In this document: positions 10,834-21,110 of the stretch, one piece after another
How positions within the stretch are numbered: the first letter of the stretch is position 1
Layout: each line of letters begins with the position of its first letter
DNA from: Salvelinus alpinus
Lineage: Eukaryota > Chordata > Actinopteri > Salmoniformes > Salmonidae
Assembly: GCF_045679555.1 (NCBI RefSeq)
Contig: NC_092115.1
Span: 40,743,728 to 40,807,727, forward strand
DNA length: 64,000 nucleotides
Direction of reading: 5' to 3'
Made by a program: the position numbers and the translations under genes
The notes under the pieces: generated by a model
Told to the model about the DNA's origin: nothing
Databases searched by the model: none
What the model saw: the letters and a program-made list of their open reading frames with translations, nothing else

Positions 10834-10974
10834 ATCTTGTCAGAAATGAATCAAGTCTATGGAATGGATATAGACAAAAATATAATTCAAGGACTAGCAG
10901 AGGTAGAGAGGCGAGGCAGAGGTGAGGACATCATCCTGCTATCTTGACAGTCCCTGAAGGACAATACAGAAGAG
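10834..10974 (+). pseudogene. Eroded gene, exon b
   Basis: Preceded by ttatcttttcag and followed by gtatttgc. Reads ILSEMNQVYGMDIDKNII and then QGLAEVERRGRGEDIILLS, then hits an in-frame TGA at 10,945. The stop after a long conserved-looking run marks it as a pseudogene or a one-base-damaged exon. Confidence 0.55.
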
Positions 10975-11060
10975 GTATTTGCTCTTATTCCTTCCCTTTC
11001 TCTAATGTATTTTGTAATAAAATTAGCAAGTGTAGTAAGATCATTGCTTTACTTTACTAG

Positions 11061-11140
11061 GACTGGAGACCACAGCAGCGATCCTGCTCTTGCCCTACCT
11101 CCTCAATGAGGACACGAGTGGCCTTTATGTCCGTGACAAG
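11061..11140 (+). pseudogene. Eroded gene, exon c
   Basis: Bounded by an actttactag acceptor and a gtatgcct donor. Reads LETTAAILLLPYLLNEDTSG followed by LYVRDK. Joins in frame to exon d. Confidence 0.55.
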
Positions 11141-11274
11141 GTATGCCTATGCACCAATCATCTGTTTCTTCATAAACATAGGTGTGCATGCTTATATAAA
11201 ACTACAGCTGAACATTTGTTATGTTCTTTGTTAATTGTATGTGTATTAATCTTTTCTTACTTTTGTTGACATAG

Positions 11275-11550
11275 ATTTCACCAGTCTTCACTCCTTTACT
11301 GCACATCGGTGGAAATCCATTTCACCATTAGAGTGAAATCCTGCTGGCCTTTGATGGGGAGAACATCCACTCCCTCAAGGACGTCCCCATGGGACTTGGG
11401 GCTCTGCTAGGGCTGTATTTTTTATTTTCCCTTAAATTTCAGAAAAACTCTTATGTTGTTAAGTTACTGTGTTCTGGGGATAAGAGAAGTTGGGGTGAAG
11501 TTACCAGGGCCGGTCATAAAGATGGCAAACTTCCTAACATAACTAAGTGA
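11275..11550 (+). pseudogene. Eroded gene, last exon d
   Basis: Follows a gttgacatag acceptor. Reads ISPVFTPLLHIGGNPFHH, then an in-frame TAG at 11,329-11,331, then continues in frame as SEILLAFDGENIHSLKDV and PMGLGALLGLYF, ending at a TGA near 11,549. The continuation past the stop suggests a point mutation in a formerly coding exon. Exons a-d share one strand and consistent phases, so they are remains of one gene inside the TIR element. Product and function unknown. Confidence 0.55.
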
Positions 11551-11965
11551 ATATGATATACACACTAAAGCTGAAAAATCTGTATTTAGCATCAAGTCTA
11601 CAATATTGTTTGTTTACCTATGATTCATTTTTAATGTATGTCGTTTTTATTGTACATCATTATTTTAGAATTGTTTTTAAATGTCATGAAAAGCACTATA
11701 CAAAGTAAATGTATTATTTATTATGGTCTGACATGTCTGCAGAAATTTTGCAATTTTGTAATGTGTTTTGTTTGGGAAATTATTTTGTAAATATTAATTC
11801 ATATTTGTGGTGCCAGTAAATAAACAAATAATTATTTAAATCAATATTGTCAATATTTGTATTAAAATATATTTTTTAATAATGGAGGGAGGGTGGACAG
11901 GGAGTTTAAAAAAAATGAACCCAAAAAGTTCTTTGAGGACCCAGATAAGGGGTTCTTCAAAGAAC
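11551..11965. other. AT-rich right interior of the TIR element
   Basis: Low-complexity AT sequence followed at 11,900-11,965 by the subterminal ggttcttcaaagaac motif. No coding signal. Confidence 0.45.
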
Positions 11966-11967
11966 TT

Positions 11968-12475
11968 ATACATTTACATTTAAGTCATTTAGCAGACGCT
12001 CTTATCCAGAGCGACTTACAAATTGGTGCATCCACCTTATGATATCCAGTGGAACAACCACTTTACAATAGTGCATCTAACTCTTTTAAGGGGGGGGGGG
12101 GGGGGGTTAGAAGGATTACTTTCTCCTCTCCTAGGTATTCCTTAAAGAGGTGGGGTTTCAGGTGTCTCCGGAAGGTGGTGATTGACTCCGCTGACCTGGC
12201 GTCGTGAGGGAGTTTGTTCCACCATTGGGGTGCCAGAGCAGCGAACAGTTTTGACTGGGCTGAGCGGGAACTGTACTTCCTCAGAGGTAGGGAGGCGAGC
12301 AGGCCAGAGGTGGATGAACGCAGTGCCCTTGTTTGGGTGTAGGGCCTGATCAGAGCCTGAAGGTACGGAGGTGCCGTTCCCCTCACAGCTCCGTAGGCAA
12401 GCACCATGGTCTTGTAGCGGATGCGAGCTTCAACTGGAAGCCAGTGGAGAGAGCGGAGGAGCGGGGTGAGGTTCC
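11968..12475 (-). mobile_element. L2-like LINE, 3' fragment
   Basis: Minus-strand 3' end of the same LINE as at 17.5-20.2 and 53.7-56.6 kb. It comprises the tail (gcagacgctcttatccagag at 11,993), a G18 run, and the last roughly 125 codons of ORF2 (TPLLRSLHWLPVEARIRYK onward). It is 5'-truncated at about 12,475, typical of incomplete reverse transcription, and lies within the right end of the TIR element. Confidence 0.9.
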
Positions 12476-12852
12476 CCCACAGTTTCAATTTGAAGAACCC
12501 CTAAAGGATACTCCAGGAACCTTTACTTTTTAGTGTATATTGATCAAAGTCACCTTGTCCGAGATACATTTACATAGTTATACACAGCTCAATTTGGGAT
12601 GACTATTGAAGGGCGAAATAGCGGCCACAACAGACAGACCTGATATCGCCCATAATTCGACATCCTTGGACGTCACGTGCTGAGTGGGTATGACCAAAGT
12701 TATTCTATTTAGCTACACTTTGTAGTACATTTTTACACGATAATAAATGTTTCTGATGCCACATCGCCCGTTTTCAAATGGAGTCGTTGGTTTTTAGGGG
12801 CAGTCGCTTTTTAGCTTTTTGTCTGAAAGTATTTTCTCAACTGCGATACCAA

Positions 12853-12945
12853 CTCCAGTCAGCAGATGGCGATGTGCGCCACTGTGACGTATAATCTAGT
12901 GGACGGGACGCTTCTTCAACATCAACAGCTAGTCAGCCACCTTGG
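12853..12945 (+). promoter_or_regulatory. Orphan zinc-finger-family promoter module, copy 0
   Basis: ctccagtcagcagatggcga is followed by tgacgtataatctagtggac at 12,884. This matches the modules upstream of acidic exons at 24.1, 35.1 and 59.4 kb. No acidic exon follows, so it appears cut off. It contains a CRE-like tgacgta. Confidence 0.65.
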
Positions 12946-12998
12946 TTCACTCTAACTTTCTGGAAAAAGGTTTATTCAACAAATCTAGCAACTCCTCT

Positions 12999-13036
12999 CA
13001 TACTGGGAAGACCCCCCCCCCCCCCCCCCCTCCCCA
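12999..13036. repeat. Poly-C tract
   Basis: A run of about 19 C, then tcccc. Such homopolymers are prone to length error in assemblies. Confidence 0.85.
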
Positions 13037-14164
13037 AGCTTTAAGGGTAGTTTTATTTCAAATGTAGTAGACAGAGAAAATCCAATAAGCGTTATATAGT
13101 TTCATCGTTAGGGTAATAAGCCCTAAAGTGGACACACTCCCATCAGTTTCTGAGACAATTGCCCAGACTTTGTAGACTGTTTAATAATGCTTAAACCTCA
13201 TCTTTATCAAATTATCCATTAAAGATACCAACTCAAAACCTACGTTCGTCTACATATGGGTTGTTAAATTGTATCTAATTATATTCCCAGTATTACTTTA
13301 TCAAATCTCTAGTAATCGATTATACACACATACAATTTATCATATTTTCATATATTCACAGAACCCATATAAAATGTAAGTAATTCTCATGTACTCATGA
13401 CAACCATTCCATTTGCCTTTTCAAGGACTCTCCATAGCTACAAAGCAGCTCTCCAAACATACTCCCAGCCGAACAAAAAATAAACTATAGATCTCTGTGA
13501 GGAACTATAGATCTCTGTTATAATCCAAACTTCAGATTAAGACTCAGTCACACAACTCTCATATAGCAGTCACACAATTCTCATATCGCAGTCACACAAT
13601 GCTATTCCCAAACATAGCTAATCAATTAGTTGTTTTTCAACAATATTTTAACCTGCAGGAACATTTTCACATTTCTATGTCGTGGTTAGTTCCTAGGATA
13701 ATGTAACTCATACATTTACATCTTTCAATACTTCTAAAATGGGATCCAGGTTTAAAATAATTACAGGTTAAAAACAATACAGGTGCATCTTACTAGCTTA
13801 TGCTATATCATACATGGTCTTAACTAGTAAACACAGATTCTAGTTTTCATCCAGTTCACACAGATAGCTGGCTCGGCACTCTTTAAACCGCCAAGGTGCC
13901 CCCCTCACACAGGAATAGACACTCAGAGCCTACGAGGTTTTTCTAAAAACTCCACTTTTTTCGCTCACCTTTTTCTTTTTTTTAAACTATGTTTGAGATG
14001 TGGTATCCACTCGGCTCGCTGCCTCTCAGATCAAAGGTGGGTCCATCTGCTCCGTTCCCAAAGTGTGGTCTCCCTGAAATCCCAAGTTTGAGGGATCCCT
14101 CATGCACCATTTACCCATGTGAGTCTTCAGCAAGTGAAGATTCACATCCCCATATGTGGTTAAT
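13037..14164. other. No gene recognised
   Basis: AT-rich sequence with short direct repeats such as aactatagatctctgt at 13,483 and 13,504, and cagtcacaca repeated near 13,550-13,600. The region from 13,880 may be the edge of an unrecognised retroelement. Confidence 0.4.
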
Positions 14165-14606
14165 TTCTTTAATATCAAATGAGGAGATAAACCACTAGCT
14201 ATGGATGTAGTATATCTGGTAATGAGGAAACAGATAGTTATGGATGTTGTATATCTGGTAATGAGGAAACCACTAGTTATGGATATAGTATATCTGGTAA
14301 TGAGGAAACCACTAGTTATGGATGTAGTATATCTGGTAATGAGGAAACCACTAGTTATGGATGTAGTATATCTGGTAATGAGGAAACCCCTAGTTATGGA
14401 TGTAGTATATCTGCTAATGAGGAAACCACTAGTTATGGATGTAGTATATCTGGTAATGAGGAAACAGATAGTTATGGATGTTGTATATCTGCTAATGAGG
14501 AAACCACTAGTTATGGATGTAGTATATCTGGTAATGAGGAAACCACTAGTTATGGATGTAGTATATCTGGTAATGAGGAAACCACTAGTTATGGATGTAG
14601 TATACA
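14165..14606. repeat. Minisatellite, 39-bp unit, about 11 copies
   Basis: Units of 39 bp (tatggatgtagtatatctgg then taatgaggaaaccactagt). Because 39 is a multiple of three, long frames stay open on both strands and are artefacts. Single units of the same sequence occur at 28,645-28,665 and 41,460-41,500 upstream of finger exons B and C. Confidence 0.95.
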
Positions 14607-15544
14607 GTATATGCGATCTTGGACCGGTCGGTGGGAAACGACGAGGGTTGCAGCTCGAAGGAGAGAGAACATTGGGTGAAAAACCCCTTACAAGCACTCG
14701 GATCACCTGAGAACCGTTGGGGAGGCGGCAGACGAGGTTCAGCCAAGGGGTTAACTGCCACGGGCACTTGAATCTGAGGTACTGGGGCGGAAGCGGTTGC
14801 CGGGGGAAGTCGATCAGATATCTGCTTTAAGGAAGTCAGCCTCTCCGACAGAAGTTGAGAATGTCTAGCCATTAAGGCCTCTTGCTGAACCAGAGCAGCT
14901 TCGTGGCGTTGGACAGTCCCCTCGTGGTGGGACAGCGTGGCAAAAAGGTCCTGGGAACTGGCTGCCTCTGGGTTCATTTTTTGGCTCTGTGTTTCTGTCA
15001 GGACCCGGTTACGAACTCGGGTCTCCGGTGTGAGAAACAGTCACTTAGCAAACTGAGCCACTAATAGTCGGCAGAACCCAGAAGCTGAGGCAGACACAGC
15101 AGTACTTGAAAAGGTGTTTAAATAAAGTAAAAAGGAAAGTACTTCAGGCAAAAATATAAATCCACAACGTCAAAAGTAATTCCAAGAGAAAAAAGGTAAT
15201 CCTCCAAGACAAAAGATAAATCCACAAGGTGTTAGATACAGCAGGGAAAAAACCTCAAAAGAAATAATCAAAAATAAATAAACAAGAACAAAAACAGAGT
15301 ACCTCAAGAGAATCCAACTGGAGTAACAAATGTACACAGCATTGCTGGGGCTGGGTGCTAACATTCAAACACAGAGCAAAGAACAGAGGAAAACTAAGGA
15401 TTTAAATACATTCAAGGGGAACGAGGCACAGGTGCAAATAATAACTGGAAACAAGGGAAAACAAAAGGGTCAAAAAAGCACAATGGGGGCATCTACTGGC
15501 CAAAACCGGAACAATCCCGTCCAAAACCTGAAATTATCTCTTTC
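14607..15544 (-). mobile_element. Ty3/gypsy-type LTR retrotransposon, 5' piece (leader or LTR and start of gag)
   Basis: Minus-strand element. About 15,544 to 15,010 looks like LTR or leader sequence, ending ccgggtcctgaca. A short gap then leads to the gag start codon at 14,977. The stretch 15,070-15,000 resembles a tRNA on the minus strand: A-box-like tggctcagtttg, a 4-bp stem with a seven-base loop, and a gacccg/cgggtc stem around gttcg. The element is cut at 14,607 by the 39-bp minisatellite; pol is absent. The LTR limits are not certain. Confidence 0.65.
14613..14977 (-). pseudogene. Gypsy-type gag, N-terminal fragment
   Basis: Starts MNPEAASSQDLFATLSHHEG and runs through a heptad-like region (RHEAALVQQEALMARHSQLL) into a proline-rich linker. 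It then enters the conserved gag block PPPQRFSGDPSACKGFFTQC and SLSFELQPSSFPTDRSKIAY. This last block is typical of the capsid-like domain of fish Ty3/gypsy elements. It is truncated at the repeat junction, and residues after IAY come from the minisatellite. Inactive. Confidence 0.8.
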
Positions 15545-16530
15545 GCTCCTGCTGTCTCTAGAGAGTTGAAAACAGCAGGTCTGGGACAGGTAGCACGTCC
15601 GGTGAACAGGTCAGGGTTCCATAGCCGCAGGCAGAACAGTTGAAACTGGAGCAGCAGCACGGCCAGCTGGACTGGGGACAGCAAGGAGTCATCATGACAG
15701 GTAGTCCATGGTCCTAGGGCTCAGGTCCTCCGAGAGAGAGAAAGAAAGAGAGAATTAGAGAGAGCATACTTAAATTCACACAGGACACCGGATAAGACAG
15801 GAGAAGTACTCCAGATATAACAGACTGACCCTAGCCCCCCGACACATAAACTACTGCAGCATAAATACTGGAGGCTGAGACAGGAGGGGTCAGCAGACAC
15901 TGTGGCCCCATCCGATGATACCTCCGGACAGGGCCAAACAGGCAGGATATAACCCCACCCACTTTGCCAAAGCACAGCCCCACACCACTAGAGGGATATC
16001 TTCAACCACCAACTTACCATCCTGAGACAAGGCCGAGTATAGCCCACAAAGATCTCCGCCACGGCACAACCCAAGGGGGGGGCGCCAACCCAGACAGGAA
16101 GATCACGTCAGTGACTCAACCCACTCAAGTGACGCACCCCTCCTAGGGACGGCATGGAAGAGCACCAGTAAGCCAGTGACTCAGCCCCTGTAATAGGGTT
16201 AGAGGCAGAGAATCCCAGTGGAGAGAGGGGAACCGGCCAGGCAGAGACAGCAAGGGCGGTTCGTTGCTCCAGAACCTTTCCGTTCACCTTCACACTCCTG
16301 GGCCAGACTACACTCAATCATATGACCCACTGAAGAGATGAGTCTTCAGTAAAGACTTAAAGGTTGAGACCGAGTCTGCGTCTCTCACATGGGTAGGCAG
16401 ACCATTCCATAAAAATGGAGCTCTATAGGAGAAAGCCCTGCCTCCAGCTGTTTGCTTAGAAATTCTTGGGACAATTAGAAGGCCTGCGTCTTGTGACCGT
16501 AGCGTACGTGTAGGAGCTTACGGCAGGAAT
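15545..16530 (-). mobile_element. LINE-like dispersed repeat, internal portion
   Basis: I recognise this as the middle part of a very abundant salmonid repeat whose 3' end is at 62,390-62,635. Landmarks on the minus strand are the block beginning at 16,520 (LINE coding-like), the tctctcggaggacctgagcc block at 15,740, and cagcaggagcg at 15,550. Open frames are short and broken. Family recognition is from memory. Confidence 0.65.
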
Positions 16531-16850
16531 ACGGTGATGTACTGGAGAAAAACAGTCCGATATGCTCAGGGTTGATATCGCGCTGTGCAGACTGGCAGGT
16601 ATTATCCAGGCTAAAAGCGTCTGTTGTCTGAGCTAAAAAGGTAAAGGCCGCTAGCAGTGGCTAACAATGACTAAATAGCTAGTAGCTAATTAGCTGGTTA
16701 GCTTCTGATGGAGGTTCTAAAACAATAGCAGATCCGTATCACATTGGGTGAGGCGTGTTGCCGGAAGGTATATTTAATTTAAAAATGGAAAAAGAGATTG
16801 AAATATATTGCAAAAAACATAACATTTACAACAAACACGTCTTACTGCTA
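16531..16850. other. No gene recognised
   Basis: Contains tagctagctaa-type short repeats common in salmonid intergenic DNA. Nothing else is supported. Confidence 0.35.
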
Positions 16851-17466
16851 AGCCATCTTGGATTACAAGATGACTCTCAGTTAAAAGCCATTGGATTTAG
16901 CAAACTGAAATTATTTAGTATTTCTGTGCCCACGAAAACTGTTTTCCCAGCATAACATAAGGAGCCACTACATGATACATAGTTCGAGTGCATTTCAGAA
17001 TACAAAAAAACTGTCAGACAGCAAGATCCAGTATTTAAATTGAAGTTCATCATATGACAAGCGTAACGTTATGACTATAACTACTGTTCCCTGAAGGAGG
17101 GAAACTAGGTACAACATACTGTTAAATCCACACGTTATGACTAGAACTACTGTTCCCTGAAGGAGGGAAACTAGGTACAACATACTATTAAATCCACACG
17201 TTATGACTATAACTACTGTTCCCTTTCAGTCAGTCAACTTCGGTACAACATACTATGGGGAAATAAAATCATTCCCCAACCGACCCAAATGGATCCTAAA
17301 TGAAACGGCCCCTGGCAGACCACCCAGACCTGACCCTACAAGATGCGTCAGTTTTGTCAATTTATTCATTGTCTTTTGTTTGAAACACTCCTGTCAATGT
17401 TGAGTAAGGACGCACACCTGATTACCCATATAGAAGTAGGATTAATCTATCTGGCCTGCACACAAA
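16851..17466. repeat. Segmental duplicate, copy 1 left part
   Basis: Matches 29,280-30,005 in the same orientation, including a 66-bp tandem unit at 17,067-17,260 (about 2.9 copies, containing gttatgactataactactgt). The match resumes beyond LINE copy 1 at 20,195. Confidence 0.8.
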
Positions 17467-17470
17467 TGTA

Positions 17471-20194
17471 CATTTACATTTTAGTCATTTAGCAGACGCT
17501 CTTATCCAGAGCGACTTACAAATTGGTGCATTCACCTTATGATATCCAGTGGAACAACCACTTTACAATAGTGCATCTAACTCTTTTAAGGGGGGGGGTT
17601 AGAAGGATTACTTTATCCTATCCTAGGTATTCCTTAAAGAGGTGGGGTTTCAGGTGTCTCCGGAAGGTGGTGATTGACTCCGCTGACCTGGCGTCGTGAG
17701 GGAGTTTGTTCCACCATTGGGGTGCCAGAGCAGCGAACAGTTTTGACTGGGCTGAGCGGGAACTGTACTTCCTCAGAGGTAGGGAGGCGAGCAGGCCAGA
17801 GGTGGATGAACGCAGTGCCCTTGTTTGGGTGTAGGGCCTGATCAGAGCCTGAAGGTACGGAGGTGCCGTTCCCCTCACAGCTCCGTAGGCAAGCACCATG
17901 GTCTTGTAGCGGATGCGAGCTTCAACTGGAAGCCAGTGGAGAGAGCGGAGGAGCGGGGTGACGTGAGAGAACTTGGGAAAGTTGAACACCAGACGGGCTG
18001 CGGCGTTCTGGATGAGTTGTAGGGGTTTAATGGCACAGGCAGGGAGCCCAGCCAACAGCGAGTTGCAGTAATCCAGACGGGAGATGACAAGTGCCTGGAT
18101 TAGGACCTGCGCCGCTTCCTGCGTGAGGCAGGGTCGTACTCTGCGAATGTTGTAGAGCATGAACCTACAGGAACGGGTCACCGCCTTGATGTTAGTTGAG
18201 AACGACAGGGTGTTGTCCAGGATCACGCCAAGGTTCTTAGCACTCTGGGAGGAGGACACAATGGAGTTGTCAACCGTGATGGCGAGATCATGGAACGGGC
18301 AGTCCTTCCCTGGGAGGAAGAGCAGCTCCGTCTTGCCGAGGTTCAGCTTGAGGTGGTGATCCGTCATCCACACTGATATGTCTGCCAGACATGCAGAGAT
18401 GCGATTCACCACCTGGTTATCAGAGGGGGGAAAGGAGAAGATTAATTGTGTGTCGTCTGCATAGCAATGATAGGAGAGACCATGTGAGGATATGACAGAG
18501 CCAAGTGACTTGGTGTATAGCGAGAATAGGAGAGGGCCTAGAACAGAGCCCTGGGGGACACCAGTGGTGAGAGCACGTGGTGCGGAGACAGATTCTCGCC
18601 ACGCCACCTGGTAGGAGCGACCTGTCAGGTAGGACGCAATCCAAGCGTGGGCCGCGCCGGAGATGCCCAGCTCGGAGAGGGTGGAGAGGAGGATCTGATG
18701 GTTCACAGTATCAAAGGCAGCCGATAGGTCTAGAAGGATGAGAGCAGAGGAGAGAGAGTTAGCTTTAGCAGTGCGGAGCGCCTCCGTGACACAGAGAAGA
18801 GCAGTCTCAGTTGAATGACTAGTCTTGAAACCTGACTGATTTGGATCAAGAAGGTCATTCTGAGAGAGATAGCAGGAGAGCTGGCCAAGGACGGCACGTT
18901 CAAGAGTTTTGGAGAGAAAAGAAAGAAGGGATACTGGTCTGTAGTTGTTGACATCGGAGGGATCGAGTGTAGGTTTTTTCAGAAGGGGTGCAACTCTCGC
19001 TCTCTTGAAGGCGGAAGGGACGTAGCCAGCGGTCAAGGATGAGTTGATGAGCGAGGTGAGGTAAGGGAGAAGGTCTCCGGAAATGGTCTGGAGAAGAGAG
19101 GAGGGGATAGGGTCAAGCGGGCAGGTTGTTGGGCGGCCGGCCGTCACAAGACGCGAGATTTCATCTGGAGAGAGAGGGGAGAAAGAGGTCAAAGCACAGG
19201 GTAGGGCAGTGTGAGCAGAACCAGCGGTGTCGTTTGACTTAGCAAACGAGGATCGGATGTCGTCGACCTTCTTTTCAAAATGGTTGACGAAGTCATCAGC
19301 AGAGAGGGAGGAGGGGGGAGGAGGGGGAGGAGGATTCAGGAGGGAGGAGAAGGTGGCAAAGAGCTTCCTAGGGTTAGAGGCAGATGCTTGGAATTTAGAG
19401 TGGTAGAAATTGGCTTTAGCAGCAGAGACAGAAGAGGAGAATGTAGAGAGGAGGGAGTGAAAGGATGCCAGGTCCGCAGGGAGGCGAGTTTTCCTCCATT
19501 TCCGCTCGGCTGCCCGGAGCCCTGTTCTGTGAGCTCGCAATGAGTCGTCGAGCCACGGAGCAGGAGGGGAGGACCGAGCCGGCCTGGAGGATAGGGGACA
19601 TAGAGAGTCAAAGGATGCAGAAAGGGAGGAGAGGAGGGTTGAGGAGGCAGAATCAGGAGATAGGTTGGAGAAGGTTTGAGCAGAGGGAAGAGATGATAGG
19701 ATGGAAGAGGAGAGAGTAGCGGGGGAGAGAGAGCGAAGGTTGGGACGGCGCGATACCATCCGAGTAGGGGCAGTGTGGGAAGTGTTGGATGAGAGCGAGA
19801 GGGAAAAGGATACAAGGTAGTGGTCGGAGACTTGGAGGGGAGTTGCAATGAGATTAGTGGAAGAACAGCATCTAGTAAAGATGAGGTCAAGCGTATTGCC
19901 TGCCTTGTGAGTAGGGGGGGAAGGTGAGAGGGTGAGGTCAAAAGAGGAGAGGAGTGGAAAGAAGGAGGCAGAGAGGAATGAGTCAAAGGTAGACGTGGGG
20001 AGGTTAAAGTCACCCAGAACTGTGAGAGGTGAGCCATCCTCAGGAAAGGAACTTATCAGGGCGTCAAGCTCATTGATGAACTCTCCAAGGGAACCTGGAG
20101 GGCGATAAATGATAAGGATGTTAAGCTTGAAAGGGCTGGTAACTGTGACAGCATGGAATTCAAAGGAGGCGATAGACAGATGGGTCAGGGGAGA
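17471..20194 (-). mobile_element. L2-like LINE, copy 1 (2.72 kb, 5'-truncated)
   Basis: Minus-strand non-LTR retrotransposon with endonuclease C-terminus, reverse transcriptase and the 3' tail. Its borders are precise because the paralogous site at 30,003-30,025 is empty. Comparison gives a 4-bp duplication tgta (17,467-17,470 and 20,195-20,198). It is nearly identical to copy 2 at 53.7-56.6 kb, implying recent activity. The tail carries the gcagacgctcttatccagag motif shared by many teleost LINE and SINE 3' ends. Confidence 0.95.
17618..20194 (-). CDS. LINE ORF2: endonuclease (partial) and reverse transcriptase
   Basis: The frame is open from the truncated 5' end at 20,194 to the stop just before 17,618; the first ATG is at 19,759. 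The endonuclease part carries LNILIIYRPPGS, LGDFNLP, AGNTLDLIFTR and SDHYLVSF, as in apurinic-type endonucleases of L2/CR1 LINEs. The reverse transcriptase carries the palm motifs NNYRPVSLLS, LLDLSAAFDTVNH, TGVPQGSVLGPLLFSLY and the catalytic YADDTQLIF, then the thumb and C-terminal region ending FRRHLKPHLFKEYLG. The enzyme would nick DNA and prime reverse transcription on target. The missing N-terminus of the endonuclease makes this copy defective although RT is uninterrupted. Confidence 0.9.
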   Translation of the reverse strand, partial: SPLTHLSIASFEFHAVTVTSPFKLNILIIYRPPGSLGEFINELDALISSFPEDGSPLTVLGDFNLPTSTFDSFLSASFFPLLSSFDLTLSPSPPTHKAGNTLDLIFTRCCSSTNLIATPLQVSDHYLVSFSLSLSSNTSHTAPTRMVSRRPNLRSLSPATLSSSILSSLPSAQTFSNLSPDSASSTLLSSLSASFDSLCPLSSRPARSSPPAPWLDDSLRAHRTGLRAAERKWRKTRLPADLASFHSLLSTFSSSVSAAKANFYHSKFQASASNPRKLFATFSSLLNPPPPPPPSSLSADDFVNHFEKKVDDIRSSFAKSNDTAGSAHTALPCALTSFSPLSPDEISRLVTAGRPTTCPLDPIPSSLLQTISGDLLPYLTSLINSSLTAGYVPSAFKRARVAPLLKKPTLDPSDVNNYRPVSLLSFLSKTLERAVLGQLSCYLSQNDLLDPNQSGFKTSHSTETALLCVTEALRTAKANSLSSALILLDLSAAFDTVNHQILLSTLSELGISGAAHAWIASYLTGRSYQVAWRESVSAPRALTTGVPQGSVLGPLLFSLYTKSLGSVISSHGLSYHCYADDTQLIFSFPPSDNQVVNRISACLADISVWMTDHHLKLNLGKTELLFLPGKDCPFHDLAITVDNSIVSSSQSAKNLGVILDNTLSFSTNIKAVTRSCRFMLYNIRRVRPCLTQEAAQVLIQALVISRLDYCNSLLAGLPACAIKPLQLIQNAAARLVFNFPKFSHVTPLLRSLHWLPVEARIRYKTMVLAYGAVRGTAPPYLQALIRPYTQTRALRSSTSGLLASLPLRKYSSRSAQSKLFAALAPQWWNKLPHDARSAESITTFRRHLKPHLFKEYLG

Positions 20195-20245
20195 TGTAGG
20201 CCTATAAATGTGCCCATTTGGGGATGTCTGATACTATTTCTCATT
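20195..20245. repeat. Segmental duplicate, copy 1 resumed after the LINE
   Basis: taggcctataaatgtgccca onward is closely similar to 30,013 onward, confirming that the LINE split a once continuous sequence. Confidence 0.85.
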
Positions 20246-20963
20246 GTCTTAACGCTGCACCACTAATGAGTTGTGGAGCTTCTCAAAGTAATTTTTTCTT
20301 CACCTCCAAACAGCAAGTAAACAAAGTCTATTCAAAATCAATTGCGAATGACAATAGTTCCTCAAAGTATTTTCGTAAAATATTTCCAGCTCTCACCCTT
20401 TCGATAACACTCAGCATGAAAGGGAAAAATGTATTGCTCTGATCCAGTGTAAATGTCATAAAATACCTGATTACTTCTTATTCTTTGCGCAAATAGCCGA
20501 CAGCTGTGTCTGTCCCAAACTCACTGGCGCGGGAAACTCTGAGGGCCCAGAATATTTTATATAATGTTGCATGCTTGCTATCTGGAGTTTTCGCCAACCC
20601 AGTTGATAGTTGATACAATGTTTCAAGTTCGTTGCAGACAGGCCATGTGCAGCCAATGTTATTTCTAGGATATTTATTTTTATCAGGATATTTTCTACCT
20701 GCAGGCTGCAATGTTTTTATTTGTTGGCATTATGTAGGCTATTTTTACATAGTTGCAATGGCAATAAAAGTTACTTTTAGATTTGTATAATTTTCATTTA
20801 GATTTATATAGAATGTAGATTAATCACAGACAATGATTTTGAGATACTATTATAAATTAAATGAATCTGTTCCACAAAAATGAGCATATGAAAATCATAA
20901 CTTGCACGCAGATTGGTAGAAATGGTAAGAGAAATTGGCACTCCAAATAGAAAAAGTTTGACG
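20246..20963. repeat. 718-bp segment absent from the paralogous copy
   Basis: The duplicate match stops here and resumes at about 20,965 (gctggtgtagtctattac). The segment is AT-rich and resembles a common salmonid dispersed repeat, but I cannot name the class. It is either an insertion here or a deletion at 30,050. Confidence 0.55.
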
Positions 20964-21110
20964 ACCGCTGGTGTAGTCTATTACTGAAAACTTCAGGAAC
21001 ATAACGGCAGAATTTACGTCCAGCAACAGTGGGACGGAAGAGTTTTTCTTCTTCTGGTTAGGTTATATTGATGACTGGCTCCCTTGAGTAATTTGTGTAT
21101 CCGTAATTAT

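Noticed and set aside
12063-12488. Complete small gene of 141 codons
   Set aside because: It is the truncated C-terminal end of LINE ORF2 with an accidental start at the truncation point.
14026-14710. Open frames of 226 (-) and 169 (+) codons
   Set aside because: Produced by the 39-bp minisatellite; only the short gag-like part after 14,613 on the minus strand is real protein sequence.
19336-20037. 233-codon minus-strand frame inside LINE copy 1, and its twin at 54,007-54,708
   Set aside because: Alternate-frame shadows of LINE ORF2; the correct frame carries the endonuclease and RT motifs.
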